Assembly (NCBI GenBank): GCA_018266795.1
Contig: JAFDZV010000006.1
Location: 146,611-210,610, forward strand
Source of the DNA: Bacteroidota bacterium
GTDB lineage: Bacteria; Bacteroidota; Ignavibacteria; OLB7
DNA: 64,000 nt
Direction: 5' to 3'
Both the position numbers and the translations under genes were made by a program. Below, piece after piece: positions 26,737 through 35,635 of this stretch. The notes beneath the pieces are model-generated. The model had not been told where the DNA came from, searched no databases, and saw only the letters and a list, made by a program, of their open reading frames with translations. Positions within the stretch are counted from its first letter, which is position 1. Every line of letters starts with the position of its first letter.

Positions 26737-26848
26737 TCAGTGGTCAGTGGTCAGTGGTCAGTGGTCAGTGGTCAGTGGTCAGTGGTCAGTGGAAAATGCA
26801 TCAGCAACTGACTACAAACTACTGACAACGGACTACAAACTACCGACT
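26737..26848. repeat. Heptamer repeat array 3 (eight TCAGTGG units plus complementary arm)
   Basis: Eight tandem TCAGTGG units (26737-26792), then AAAATGCATCAG and heptamers such as CAACTGA, CTACAAA and CTACTGA, ending near 26848. It shares its junction with array 2. It separates the lipoprotein gene from the downstream ferredoxin gene on the minus strand. Confidence 0.9.
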
Positions 26849-26852
26849 TCCC

Positions 26853-27179
26853 CTACCAGTACGTGGTGGTTACAACAACGTCGCCGAACACCGCGGCCTG
26901 GCAACTTGCACGTTCGTTCGGCGCGAACTGTTGCCGGGCAATCAGCCGCTCCTCCGGACGCTCGATCGGCGAAAGGTTCTCCCACCCCTCGAGCACCTGC
27001 ATCCTGCACCAGGAACAGACCGCAAACCCACCACAGGACTGGGCTACTGGGAGCCCGGCTTCGCGCGCGGCATCCAGCAGGAGCGTTCCCGCCGCAACAC
27101 GGAGCGCGATGCCGGCAGGCTGGAATCGCACCGTGTGCGTTCCGCTCCGCCTGTGAACGAAGCCGAAAAGATCTTCCAT
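26853..27179 (-). CDS. [2Fe-2S] ferredoxin, adrenodoxin/plant-type fold
   Basis: 108 aa. The cluster ligands are Cys49, Cys55, Cys58 and Cys93 (CGGFAVCSWC and later RASCQA), the CX5CX2CXnC spacing of adrenodoxin-like ferredoxins. The LLDAAREAGLPVAQSC region is typical. It is a small soluble electron carrier. The gene lies 22 bp after pyrH on the same strand, so it probably shares the pyrH transcript; its redox partner is unknown. Confidence 0.88.
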   Translation of the reverse strand: MEDLFGFVHRRSGTHTVRFQPAGIALRVAAGTLLLDAAREAGLPVAQSCGGFAVCSWCRMQVLEGWENLSPIERPEERLIARQQFAPNERASCQAAVFGDVVVTTTYW

Positions 27180-27201
27180 CGAACCACCCCAGGGCTGTGC
27201 G

Positions 27202-27924
27202 CTATGCAGACACCGTGGTGCCGATCGGGTCTCCCTTCATCAGACGCTGGAGGTTGCCGGCAACGGCCATGTCGAAGACGAGGATGGGAAGGCTGTTCTC
27301 CTGGCAGAGCGTGATCGCCGTGAGATCCATCACGCGCAGGTTTCGTTCGTGCACCTCGCGGTACGTGATCGAGGTAAAACGCTGCGCCGTCGGCACGGTC
27401 TTCGGATCGGCATCGTAGATGCCGTCCACGCCGTTCTTCGCCATGATCAGCACCTCCGCCTCGATCTCGATCGCTCGCAGCGCCGCGGCCGTGTCCGTTG
27501 TGAAATAGGGATTGCCGGTGCCGGCTCCGAAGATCACCACGCGCCCCTTCTCCAGGTGGCGCACGGCGCGGCGGCGGATGAACGGCTCGGCTATCTGCTC
27601 CATCTTGATCGCCGTCTGCAGGCGCGTAATGATGCCGCGCCGCTCGAGCGCGTTCTGCAGCGCCAGCGAGTTGATCACCGTTGCAAGCATCCCCATGTGG
27701 TCGCCGGTCACCTTGTCCAGCCCCTCTGTTATCGCCTGCACGCCGCGATAGATGTTCCCTCCGCCGATCACGATCCCGATATCCACCCCCATGTCGCGTA
27801 CGGAGCGCACCTCGTCGGCAAAGATATCGAGCTGCCGTGCGTCGATGCCGTAGCCGGCATCACCCATCAGCGCCTCTCCACTCAGCTTCAGAAGCACACG
27901 ACGATAGCGGGGAGCGTTGTCCAT
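27202..27924 (-). CDS. pyrH: UMP kinase
   Basis: Phosphorylates UMP to UDP in pyrimidine synthesis; a hexameric member of the amino-acid kinase fold. The 240-aa protein has the N-terminal [23 protein letters not shown] and the nucleotide-binding [13 protein letters not shown] motif. Position tsf-pyrH on one strand is the common bacterial order. Here a strong terminator and a -7 box (TACCTTTG) separate them, so pyrH probably has its own promoter. Confidence 0.96.
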   Translation of the reverse strand: MDNAPRYRRVLLKLSGEALMGDAGYGIDARQLDIFADEVRSVRDMGVDIGIVIGGGNIYRGVQAITEGLDKVTGDHMGMLATVINSLALQNALERRGIITRLQTAIKMEQIAEPFIRRRAVRHLEKGRVVIFGAGTGNPYFTTDTAAALRAIEIEAEVLIMAKNGVDGIYDADPKTVPTAQRFTSITYREVHERNLRVMDLTAITLCQENSLPILVFDMAVAGNLQRLMKGDPIGTTVSA

Positions 27925-27981
27925 AGCGATTTCGGATTGGCGTTGGGTCGGTATCGATTGGTCCAATTGCATGTCGGGCGG

Positions 27982-27989
27982 CAAAGGTA
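27982..27989 (-). promoter_or_regulatory. -7 box of a likely pyrH promoter
   Basis: TACCTTTG on the minus strand, 57 bp before the pyrH start. It lies directly against the T run of the tsf terminator. A -33 box would fall inside the terminator stem and is not well matched. Confidence 0.45.
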
Positions 27990-28027
27990 CAAAAAAGTCC
28001 CGCAGCGCTGAGCACCGCGGGACTTCC
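27990..28027 (-). terminator. Intrinsic terminator of tsf
   Basis: On the minus strand: a 9-bp perfect stem (AAGTCCCGC with GCGGGACTT) around a 13-base loop, followed by six T residues (27996-27991). It lies about 75 bp after the tsf stop. Confidence 0.9.
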
Positions 28028-28101
28028 GTTGATTGCAACCATTGCATTCATCCGGCTCCGAGCCCGCATGAATACGGGGCTTAAGCCGAATGCTCCACAT
28101 G

Positions 28102-28965
28102 TCAGTTCTTCGACGCCTCGCCGAGATTGTAGCGAAGGAACCGGACCACCGTGAGATCCCCGCCGATCTCCTTGGAGACATCGGCCAGTACCTCGCGGAT
28201 CTGCTTTGTGGAATCCTTCACGAAGGTCTGCTCCAGCAGACAGGCATCGGCGAAGAACTTCTCCAGGCGCCCCGTGATGATCTTCTCCGCGAACTCCGGC
28301 TTCTTCCCCTCGTTGATCACCTGCTCCATGTAGATCTCCTTCTCCTTGGCCAGCACGTCCTCCGGCACATCCTCACGACGGACATACGCCGGATTCATGG
28401 CGGCCACCTGCATTGCCAGATCACGCGGAAGCGTTCCGGTCTTCGAAGCATCCTCCGTTCCGCTCATCTCGATAAGCACGCCGAGCTTGTCGCCGTTGTG
28501 CACGTAATCGGAGACGAAGCCATCGGTGGTCAGCACGCTGAAGCGCTTGATCTCGATGCGCTCGGAGAACTTTCCAAGCAACTCGTTGAGCCAGGTCTGC
28601 ACGGTCTTGCCGTCGATCTCGCCCGCGAGCAGATCATCCATCGACGCCGGCTTGGTGTCCAGCACATACTGCGCAAGCTTACGCGTAAACGTGCTGAACT
28701 CCTCGTTGCGCGCAACGAAGTCCGTTTCGCAATTCACCTCCACGATCGCCGCACGGTGATGATCGTCCGAAATGGCGGTGGCAACCACCCCCTCGTTGGC
28801 GGCCTTGTCGGCACGCTTCGCGGCGGTAGCGGCTCCCTTCTTCCGAAGGATCTCGATGGCAACGTCCATATCGCCGTTCGACTCGTCGAGCGCCTTCTTA
28901 CAGTCTGCCATACCCGCGCCTGTACGATCGCGCAGGCTCTTCACATCCAAAGCTGAAATTGCCAT
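28102..28965 (-). CDS. tsf: Translation elongation factor Ts
   Basis: Nucleotide-exchange factor for EF-Tu. It is 287 aa, with the diagnostic N-terminus VKSLRDRTGAGMADCKKAL and the EVNCETDFVARNEEF signature. The dimerisation region lies in the C-terminal half. It is downstream of rpsB on the same strand, as in most bacteria, but the 263-bp gap is longer than usual. An intrinsic terminator follows. Confidence 0.97.
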   Translation of the reverse strand: MAISALDVKSLRDRTGAGMADCKKALDESNGDMDVAIEILRKKGAATAAKRADKAANEGVVATAISDDHHRAAIVEVNCETDFVARNEEFSTFTRKLAQYVLDTKPASMDDLLAGEIDGKTVQTWLNELLGKFSERIEIKRFSVLTTDGFVSDYVHNGDKLGVLIEMSGTEDASKTGTLPRDLAMQVAAMNPAYVRREDVPEDVLAKEKEIYMEQVINEGKKPEFAEKIITGRLEKFFADACLLEQTFVKDSTKQIREVLADVSKEIGGDLTVVRFLRYNLGEASKN

Positions 28966-29228
28966 ACTCTCGGTGTTATCTATTACAGCTCCCGCCAGCG
29001 TCAGCTTGCGCCTGTCTGCCTACAGGATCGTGCAGCGCACAATGCCGGGAACTCTTTTAGGGTTGATTACGAAACGATTAGCAGACTGTTGAACAACGTC
29101 ATCTTCTGCGTTGGCCTTCGCGCCCGCTCACTGCGACGCCCCGAAGGACGCCTCGATCGCGGCCGCCGGGCCGCCCTGCGCTGACTGTTGTTGAACAGTC
29201 CGTAGCATTGTAGCAATTCAACAGGCTG
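28966..29228. other. rpsB-tsf spacer with small inverted repeat
   Basis: No gene is seen. A 7-bp hairpin (GACTGTT 29183-29189 with AACAGTC 29194-29200) lies about 30 bp past the rpsB stop. GACTGTTGAACAACG recurs at about 29085-29099. There is no T tract, so I cannot say whether it ends rpsB transcripts. Confidence 0.4.
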
Positions 29229-30215
29229 TTAGCCCTGTGCTTCCGAAGCGGCCGGAGCTTCTGGCTCCGCCGGCGGCGCAGCCGGCGGCGCAGCCGGCGG
29301 GATGGATGCAACCTCGGATACTGGAGCGCTCTCCGCTGCACCCTCGGCGCCGGCCTGGGCCTCGGTGGCAGCGCCTTCAACGCCCGTTGCATCCGCTCCT
29401 CCGGCGGGCGCATCACCACGGCGCGAACGCGTGCGGCGGCGCGTGCGAACGTTCGCATCGTCGCGTCCCTCGGCGCCCCCCTCCTTCATCTCACGATCGT
29501 CCGCGCTCATCTCCTCCATCATGTGAGCCTTGGAGACCTCGCGGCCGTTGGCGACGCCGTCTGCGATCACCTTCGTGATGAGCGCGATCGTCTTCAGCGA
29601 ATCGTCGTTTGCCGGGATCGGGAAGTCGACATCGCGAGGATCGGTGTTGGTGTCGACAATCGCGATCACCGGGATGCCGAGGGTCTTCGCCTCCTTCACC
29701 GCGAGATGCTCCTTGCGGATATCGACGATGTAGAGCGCACCCGGAAGGCGGTTCATGTCCGCGATGCCCCCCATCACGCGCACCAGCTTCTCCTTCTCAC
29801 GCGAGAGCATCAGACGCTCCTTCTTGGTGAGATTGTCCGCCGTGCCGTCGTTCTCCATCTTCTCGATCAGCTGCAGACGCTTGATCGACTTGCGGATCGT
29901 GGCAAAGTTGGTAAGCATGCCGCCCAGCCAGCGATCGGTGACGAAGTTGGCGCCGATGCGCTCCGCCTCGGCACGCACAACGTCGCGGGCCTGCTTCTTC
30001 GTGCCGACGAACAGCACACGCTTCCCTTCGGTTGCGATGCGCTCGGCGGCGTCATGCGCCTCGTCGACGAGATGCTGGGTCTTCTTGAGATCGATGATGT
30101 GGATCCCGTTGCGCTCCATGAAGATGTACGGGCGCATCTGCGGGTTCCAGCGACGGGTCAGGTGACCAAAGTGGGCTCCTGCGGTGAGGAGATCCTCGAT
30201 TTGAACTTTCGGCAT
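29229..30215 (-). CDS. rpsB: 30S ribosomal protein S2 with long C-terminal extension
   Basis: Small-subunit protein bound near the head-body junction. Residues 1-240 are a complete S2 ([19 protein letters not shown] at the start, [31 protein letters not shown]). Residues about 245-328 are an added tail. Its first half is Arg-rich ([13 protein letters not shown]), and its second half is Ala/Pro/Glu-rich and certainly disordered. A typical S2 is 230-260 aa. A 307-bp leader precedes the gene and contains a strong hairpin. Confidence 0.96.
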   Translation of the reverse strand: MPKVQIEDLLTAGAHFGHLTRRWNPQMRPYIFMERNGIHIIDLKKTQHLVDEAHDAAERIATEGKRVLFVGTKKQARDVVRAEAERIGANFVTDRWLGGMLTNFATIRKSIKRLQLIEKMENDGTADNLTKKERLMLSREKEKLVRVMGGIADMNRLPGALYIVDIRKEHLAVKEAKTLGIPVIAIVDTNTDPRDVDFPIPANDDSLKTIALITKVIADGVANGREVSKAHMMEEMSADDREMKEGGAEGRDDANVRTRRRTRSRRGDAPAGGADATGVEGAATEAQAGAEGAAESAPVSEVASIPPAAPPAAPPAEPEAPAASEAQG

Positions 30216-30400
30216 AGTGTGATAGAACGTGTTTGTGTTGAGATACCTCTACCTCCGTCATCTCCTCGCGCTCACCCAGGCAACACCTGAACGGCAGAGC
30301 CTGGGCACACACACGGGATCGGGAGGTATGTGTTGTTGCACCGGAGCCGAAGGAGCAGCGACGCTCGAGCGGCGGACCGGATGCGATGGGGTTCCTGCTA

Positions 30401-30454
30401 GAACACGGATTGCGGACTGTCATCGGGCGAGACAATCCGCAATCCACAGTGTTC
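30401..30454 (-). promoter_or_regulatory. Extended hairpin in the rpsI-rpsB gap
   Basis: GGATTGCGGA (30407-30416) pairs with TCCGCAATCC (30436-30445). The helix is continued by GAACAC (30401-30406) with GTGTTC (30449-30454) past a 3-base bulge, giving 16 pairs. It lies 68 bp after rpsI and 186 bp before rpsB. There is no T run, so it looks more like a leader element or processing site than a terminator. The rest of the 307-bp gap holds nothing I recognise. Confidence 0.6.
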
Positions 30455-30522
30455 GAACGCTGCCGATGGTACGCGGATGCCGATTGCGCGAAGCCGCGCA
30501 CAGCAACGCCGCGCCAGGGCTG

Positions 30523-30909
30523 TTAACGCTTGCTGAACTGGAAGCGCTTGCGTGCCTTCTTCTGGCCGTACTTCTTGCGCTCCACCATGCGCGGGTCGCG
30601 GGTCATGTGGCCGCCCCGGCGCAGCGCCGACTTGAGCGTCTCGTCGATCTCGACGAGAGCACGAGCGATGCCGTGACGAACCGCGCCGGCCTGGCCTGCA
30701 TGGCCGCCGCCGTGAACATTTGCATGGATGTCGAAACGATCCATCATGTCCACCTCAGTCAGCGGCGAAACCACGACCTGACGGTCGAAGCTGTCCGGAA
30801 AGTAGTTCTGGAATTCCCGGCCGTTCACAACCACCTTGCCGGAGCCCGGGGTGAGATAGACACGCGCAACGGCGTTCTTACGGCGGCCAACGTTGATCGA
30901 ATGTGGCAT
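30523..30909 (-). CDS. rpsI: 30S ribosomal protein S9
   Basis: 128 aa with the family signature GGHAGQAGAVRHGIARAL. The basic C-terminal tail RKKYGQKKARKRFQFSKR reaches the P-site tRNA. It lies 14 bp after rplM, the standard rplM-rpsI operon. Confidence 0.98.
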   Translation of the reverse strand: MPHSINVGRRKNAVARVYLTPGSGKVVVNGREFQNYFPDSFDRQVVVSPLTEVDMMDRFDIHANVHGGGHAGQAGAVRHGIARALVEIDETLKSALRRGGHMTRDPRMVERKKYGQKKARKRFQFSKR

Positions 30910-30923
30910 TGTCCAGTGCTGTA

Positions 30924-31373
30924 TTACTTGTACTTGAGTTCCAACGTCTGCGGCTGCTGAGCCGAATGCGGATGAACGTCACCGGCATACACCTTCAACT
31001 TGGTGATGACGCGGCGGCCGAGGCTGTTCTTGGGAAGCATGCGGCGTACGGCGATCTCGATCACGCGCTCCGGATGCTGCTCGTTCATATCCCGGAAGCT
31101 GGTCTCGCGAAGGCCGCCAGGATATCCGGTATGACGATAGTACCGCTTCTGCTCGGCGCGCTTTGCGGCAAGGGAGATCTTCTCGGCGTTGACCACAACG
31201 ACGAAGTCGCCGCAGTCCACATGCGGTGTGAAGATCGGCTTGTGCTTGCCGCGGAGGATTGACGCAATCTGCGAAGCGAGGCGGCCGAGGGTCTGGCCGG
31301 AGGCATCCACCACCCACCAATTCCTCTCGACTTCCGGCGCCTTCGCCGAGACCGTCATCTTTTCTGGTGTCAT
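30924..31373 (-). CDS. rplM: 50S ribosomal protein L13
   Basis: 149 aa. Recognised from [35 protein letters not shown] and the [10 protein letters not shown] motif. First gene of the rplM-rpsI operon, with a well-matched Bacteroidota promoter about 45 bp upstream. Confidence 0.97.
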   Translation of the reverse strand: MTPEKMTVSAKAPEVERNWWVVDASGQTLGRLASQIASILRGKHKPIFTPHVDCGDFVVVVNAEKISLAAKRAEQKRYYRHTGYPGGLRETSFRDMNEQHPERVIEIAVRRMLPKNSLGRRVITKLKVYAGDVHPHSAQQPQTLELKYK

Positions 31374-31418
31374 GTCAGTGTTCGGAGTATTGAATCGCTG
31401 ATTCTTCAGTCAGAACGG

Positions 31419-31450
31419 CAAAGATATGTTCCACGGGCGATTCACACAAC
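31419..31450 (-). promoter_or_regulatory. Promoter of rplM-rpsI
   Basis: On the minus strand: GTTG (31450-31447), exactly 20 bp, then TATCTTTG (31426-31419). This matches the Bacteroidota primary sigma consensus (TTTG, 19-21 bp, TAnnTTTG). It would give a leader of roughly 40 nt. Confidence 0.8.
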
Positions 31451-31617
31451 CATTGGGCGTCCTTTTGCGGGCCCGAATTGTTACAGGAGGTCAATCGCGA
31501 GATGCCTGTAACGCGCTGAACGAACAGCGCATGCGCGGCGGGGAAGCTCGCAACCGCCCGCCCCGGGCGGCGGAGCGTCCGTCCGCCGGTCGGCACGGAA
31601 TGACTCCTGGCATGCGC

Positions 31618-33156
31618 CTACAGGATTTCGAGTCCTGCAACGCCGCGAACGGAGGCAACCACGTCGCCATCGGCAACCAGCCGCGTCGCGACCTCCAGAT
31701 CGGTGTGGATCACCCTGTCCTCATCCAGATGGGGAACCTGCGAGCGAACAAGCGCGTGCGCAGCGGCAGCGCCCGCACCCGGCTTCATCGGTGCGTGGAA
31801 GTCCAGCCCCTGCGCGGCGCAGAGATATTCCACCCCGAGCACCGATGCAAGGTTGCGCGTCACCTTCAGCGCCTTCTGCGCCGCGATCGATCCCATGGAG
31901 TTGTGATCCTCCTGGTTCGCCGATGTGGGGATGGAATCCACGGACGCCGGATGGGCCAGCACCTTGTTCTCGCTCACGATGGAGGCGGCGGTGTACTGCG
32001 CGATCATATAACCACTGTTCAACCCGCCGTTCGTTGTGAGGAAGCGGGGCAGCCGGCTCAGCGCCCCGTTCACCAGCCTCTCCGTCCGGCGCTCCGAAAC
32101 GTTCGCAAGCTCCGCGGCGGCGATGGCGAGGAAGTCCAGCGCGAGCGCAAGGGGCTGGCCGTGAAAGTTTCCCCCTTCGATCGGCTCGTTCGTATCGGCG
32201 AAGATGAGAGGGTTGTCGGTGGCGGAGTTGATCTCGATCGTGAGGACGTTCATCACGTAGTCGATCGCATCGCGGCTGGCGCCGTGGATCTGCGGGATGC
32301 AGCGGAGCGAGTAGGCATCCTGCACGCGATCGTCGTGGAAGCGGTGCGACTCGCGTATCTCGGAGCCCGCCATCAGCGCACGCATGTTCGCAGCCACAAG
32401 GCCCTGGCCGCGATGCGGGCGCGTGGCATGCAGCCGGGCATCGTAGGCCCGATCGGTCCCCTTCAGCGCTTCCACGGAGAGCGCCGCGATGATATCGGCC
32501 GTGCGTGCAAGACGCAGCGCGGAGTGCACGGCAATGCATCCGTAGGCCGCCATCATCTGCGTGCCGTTGATCAGCGCAAGCCCCTCCTTCGCGCCGAGCT
32601 GAAGCGGCGCGATGCCATGTGCGGCAAGGGCTCCGGCAGCCGGCACGATCGCCCCGTCCTTCCACACCCGCCCCTCGCCCATCGCGGCCAGCACCAGATG
32701 CGCCAGTTGCACCAGATCGCCGGAGGAGCCAACGGAGCCCTGCATCGGCGCAACCGGCACAACGTTCGCATTCATCATCGCAACCAGCGTCTGCACCGTC
32801 TCCACGCGAATGCCGCTGAAGCCCTTCGCCAGCGCGTTGATGCGGAGAAGCATCATCGCGCGCATGGCAGCAGGCTCCATCGGCTCGCCGGCCCCGACAC
32901 TGTGGCTCCGGATCAGGTTCTCCTGCAGGCGCGAGAGATTCTCCCGGTCGATCACCACGTTCGCGAACTCACCGAACCCGGTGGTGATGCCGTAGACGAC
33001 GGCTTCGCGCTCCACCCAGTCGTCCACGACATCGCGCGAGGCACGCATCCTTGCCACAGCCTCGGGCGCAAGCTCCACGCGGAGATCCGCCTCGTACGCC
33101 GCACGGGCAACATGGTTGATGGTCAGGCTTTCACCGTCGAGAACAAGGCGCTCCAT
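31618..33156 (-). CDS. hutH: Histidine ammonia-lyase-type MIO enzyme
   Basis: Aromatic amino-acid lyase family, 512 aa, the usual HutH length; the best guess is deamination of histidine to urocanate. Recognised from YGITTGFGEFA (Tyr55), NALAKGFSGIR, the MIO region, HDDRVQDAYSLRC and the C-terminal EDHNSMGS. The residues forming the MIO cofactor read Ser144-Ser145-Gly146, not the usual Ala-Ser-Gly, and the following motif is DLVQLAHL rather than DLAPLAHL. No hutU, hutI or hutG lies nearby, so another substrate or an aminomutase role is possible. The start is the ATG leading into ERLVLDGESL. Confidence 0.85.
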   Translation of the reverse strand: MERLVLDGESLTINHVARAAYEADLRVELAPEAVARMRASRDVVDDWVEREAVVYGITTGFGEFANVVIDRENLSRLQENLIRSHSVGAGEPMEPAAMRAMMLLRINALAKGFSGIRVETVQTLVAMMNANVVPVAPMQGSVGSSGDLVQLAHLVLAAMGEGRVWKDGAIVPAAGALAAHGIAPLQLGAKEGLALINGTQMMAAYGCIAVHSALRLARTADIIAALSVEALKGTDRAYDARLHATRPHRGQGLVAANMRALMAGSEIRESHRFHDDRVQDAYSLRCIPQIHGASRDAIDYVMNVLTIEINSATDNPLIFADTNEPIEGGNFHGQPLALALDFLAIAAAELANVSERRTERLVNGALSRLPRFLTTNGGLNSGYMIAQYTAASIVSENKVLAHPASVDSIPTSANQEDHNSMGSIAAQKALKVTRNLASVLGVEYLCAAQGLDFHAPMKPGAGAAAAHALVRSQVPHLDEDRVIHTDLEVATRLVADGDVVASVRGVAGLEIL

Positions 33157-33270
33157 GAAGGTAGATGCGGATACTCGTGAATGGAACTGTTGGAACGACA
33201 TGTCTCCGGGAATGCGGTTCACTGCCGCATCCGCCGGAGACAGTGCATGGTTGGATATTGTGTGCGACGC

Positions 33271-34035
33271 TCAGATCGCGGCGCGAATGATCTCGGTAAA
33301 CGCCGACGCATCCAGGGAGGCGCCTCCAACAAGGCCGCCGTCGATGTCGGGCTGCGCAAACAGATCGCACGCGTTTGTTTCGGTAACACTGCCGCCGTAG
33401 ATCACCGACACGTCCTCCGCAGCAGCACTTCCGTACATCTCCCTCAGCTGACTCCGAATGAAGGCATGCACCTCCTGTGCCTGCCCCGGCGTGGCGGTAT
33501 TTCCCGTGCCGATGGCCCAGATCGGTTCGTACGCGATGATGCAGGTACGAATGCTGAATTCAAAGATACCGTCCAGCGCCGCGCGCAGCTGGCGGCGAAC
33601 CACCTCGAGTGTTCTCCCCTGCTCCCGCTCCGCAATCGTCTCGCCGACACAGATGATCGGCTGGAGATTCGCCCCAACCACCGCATTCGCCTTGCGGCAG
33701 ACGTCGTAATCCGATTCGGCAAACATCAGCCTTCGCTCCGAATGTCCGACAATCACGTGCGTGCAGCCAACGGAATGGAGCATCCCGGTGGAGATTTCCC
33801 CGGTGAATGCGCCGCGCGGCTGGTCGTGCACGTTCTGCGCGCCGATCCGGATGCGGCTTCCCGCCACCGCGTTGGCCACGATCGGAATCACAACGAACGG
33901 CGGACAGAGAACAACGTCGGCATGTTCGGGAAGATTGGCGGAACCCGCACCGTGCATCACCGCCGCGGCAAGCTCCGCGCCGCTCGAGCGGTCCGTGTTC
34001 ATCTTCCAATTGCCTGCGATAACCGTTTTCCTCAT
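33271..34035 (-). CDS. tpiA: Triosephosphate isomerase
   Basis: Glycolytic interconversion of dihydroxyacetone phosphate and glyceraldehyde 3-phosphate. The 254-aa TIM barrel has GNWKMN (Lys11), VGHSERR (catalytic His) and AYEPIWAIGTG (catalytic Glu), plus the phosphate-binding YGGSV. A GGAGG sequence lies 7 bp before the ATG, a ribosome-binding site most genes here lack. Confidence 0.97.
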   Translation of the reverse strand: MRKTVIAGNWKMNTDRSSGAELAAAVMHGAGSANLPEHADVVLCPPFVVIPIVANAVAGSRIRIGAQNVHDQPRGAFTGEISTGMLHSVGCTHVIVGHSERRLMFAESDYDVCRKANAVVGANLQPIICVGETIAEREQGRTLEVVRRQLRAALDGIFEFSIRTCIIAYEPIWAIGTGNTATPGQAQEVHAFIRSQLREMYGSAAAEDVSVIYGGSVTETNACDLFAQPDIDGGLVGGASLDASAFTEIIRAAI

Positions 34036-34106
34036 AGTGGGGCCTCCAGGATTTGATGTCTGACCAGCATTCAACCGCACGGCGCCGGCACGTCTCCACG
34101 CTCCGG

Positions 34107-34661
34107 CTACTCCACCGGGATGGTACGCCCGGAGACGTTGTAGATCTTGTAGTTGCGGAGCGCCTCGTCGCTCTCGTAGCCGGTTCCCTGAATGATCCGT
34201 CCGCGCATTCGGTCCACGACCTTCACGAAGGCATCGGAGTGCAGGCGGCGAGTGCTGTTGGTCCACTGAAGGCGGTCGGTATCCACGGTGGTCTTCGACC
34301 GCTCGCTGTTGACATGCACATTACCGTAGGCCACCATGTCGTTCGTTCTGTCGTCCACGCGGGCACTGTCCGCAACCAGAATTGCATTCAACGCTCCGTC
34401 CGGACCGTAGAACTCCACGTAGACGCCGCTGTCCAGCAATGTCTCCAGGCGCTGCGCATAGCGGCGGGCATGCCGCACCTTCAGGCGCGCCTTGAGAACG
34501 GTGGAATCCGTGAAGAGGATCGATGTGTTCCATGTTTCATCCTCCGGCGCATCGGCAGCAACGAACGCCGGGTTCTTCGGTCTGCGATCGTCATCGCTGC
34601 AACCTGCCGCCGCGATGGAGAGGAATGAGAGGAGAACAACGGATGCGAGGAACCACTTCAT
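34107..34661 (-). CDS. lptC: LPS export periplasmic protein LptC
   Basis: Part of the Lpt bridge that carries LPS from inner to outer membrane. The 184-aa precursor has a lipoprotein-like signal (hydrophobic core then AAAGC). A beta-jellyroll domain follows, with typical alternating strands (VLKARLKVRHARRY, GVYVEFYGPDG, NDMVAYGNVHV). Its start overlaps the kdsD stop by 4 bp, placing it in the KDO operon, a classic LPS arrangement. Confidence 0.85.
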   Translation of the reverse strand: MKWFLASVVLLSFLSIAAAGCSDDDRRPKNPAFVAADAPEDETWNTSILFTDSTVLKARLKVRHARRYAQRLETLLDSGVYVEFYGPDGALNAILVADSARVDDRTNDMVAYGNVHVNSERSKTTVDTDRLQWTNSTRRLHSDAFVKVVDRMRGRIIQGTGYESDEALRNYKIYNVSGRTIPVE

Positions 34662-35635
34662 GGCTTCAACCCCGCTTCGATCAGATCGTGAAGGTGAACA
34701 ACGCCCAGCAGACGCCCGCGGCGGCTCACCACGGGAAGCTGGGTGCGCTTGTTCTCCTCCAGCAGCACCAGCGCCGCGGAGCCGAGCATCTCCGGAGGCG
34801 CGGTCATCGGCGACGCAGTCATCATCTGCCCGGCATTCATCGTGTAGATATCGGCCTTGCGCTCAAGCAGGCGCCGCAGATCGCCATCGGTGACGATGCC
34901 CAGCAGGCGCTCCCCGCGAGTGACGAGCGCAGCGCCAAGGCGCTTGCGACTGATCTCCATCACCACCTCTTCAAACGGAGCGGAGGCTGGAACTGTTGGC
35001 ATCGCATCATCAACCTTCATGATATCCTCCAGCTTCAGCAGCAGGCGCCGGCCGATGGTTCCTCCCGGATGTGAGGCCGCAAAGTCCTCGCGCGTAAAGC
35101 CCTTGCGTTCGTACAGTACAACGGCAAGGGCATCGCCAAGGGCAAGCATCGCCGTGGTGGAAGCCGTCGGGGCAAGATCGAAGGGGCAGGCCTCGCGCTC
35201 CACCGTGCAATCCAGCACCACCGCAGCGGCACGGCCAAGCAGGCTTGCCGGGTTGCCGGTGATCGCAATGATCTTCACGCCCAGCCTGGCAAGCGCCGGC
35301 ACCAGCTGCGTGAACTCCGGCGTATCGCCGCTCTTCGAAAGAACCACGGCGATATCCCCCGGCCGCGCCATCCCGAGATCGCCGTGCAGTGCGTCGTTGG
35401 GATGCATGTAGTAGGCCGGCGTTCCGGTGCTGTTGAGTGTTGCCGTGATCTTCTGCGCAACGATGCCGGACTTGCCGACGCCGGTGAGTATCACCTTCCC
35501 CTTCGCCAGCCGCAACAGATTCACCGCCCGCTCGAAACGCTGGTCCAGACGGGCAGCAACGCCGTCGATCGCAGCCCGCTCGATGGCGAGCACCTCGCGC
35601 CCGCGTTCCACCAGATCGATCTTCTCTCGCGCCAT
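34658..35635 (-). CDS. kdsD: D-arabinose-5-phosphate isomerase (KpsF/GutQ family)
   Basis: Makes arabinose 5-phosphate, the precursor of KDO. The 325-aa protein has an SIS domain (LTGVGKSGIVAQKI, LSKSGDTPEF; residues about 30-180) followed by two CBS domains (about 205-325), the standard layout. It shares one base with the kdsA stop (TGATG) and 4 bp with lptC, so the three genes are coupled. Confidence 0.95.
   Translation of the reverse strand: MAREKIDLVERGREVLAIERAAIDGVAARLDQRFERAVNLLRLAKGKVILTGVGKSGIVAQKITATLNSTGTPAYYMHPNDALHGDLGMARPGDIAVVLSKSGDTPEFTQLVPALARLGVKIIAITGNPASLLGRAAAVVLDCTVEREACPFDLAPTASTTAMLALGDALAVVLYERKGFTREDFAASHPGGTIGRRLLLKLEDIMKVDDAMPTVPASAPFEEVVMEISRKRLGAALVTRGERLLGIVTDGDLRRLLERKADIYTMNAGQMMTASPMTAPPEMLGSAALVLLEENKRTQLPVVSRRGRLLGVVHLHDLIEAGLKP

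Noticed and set aside
31618..33156. A histidine-utilisation operon
   Set aside because: Neighbours are tpiA and ribosomal genes; no hutU, hutI, hutG or regulator is present.
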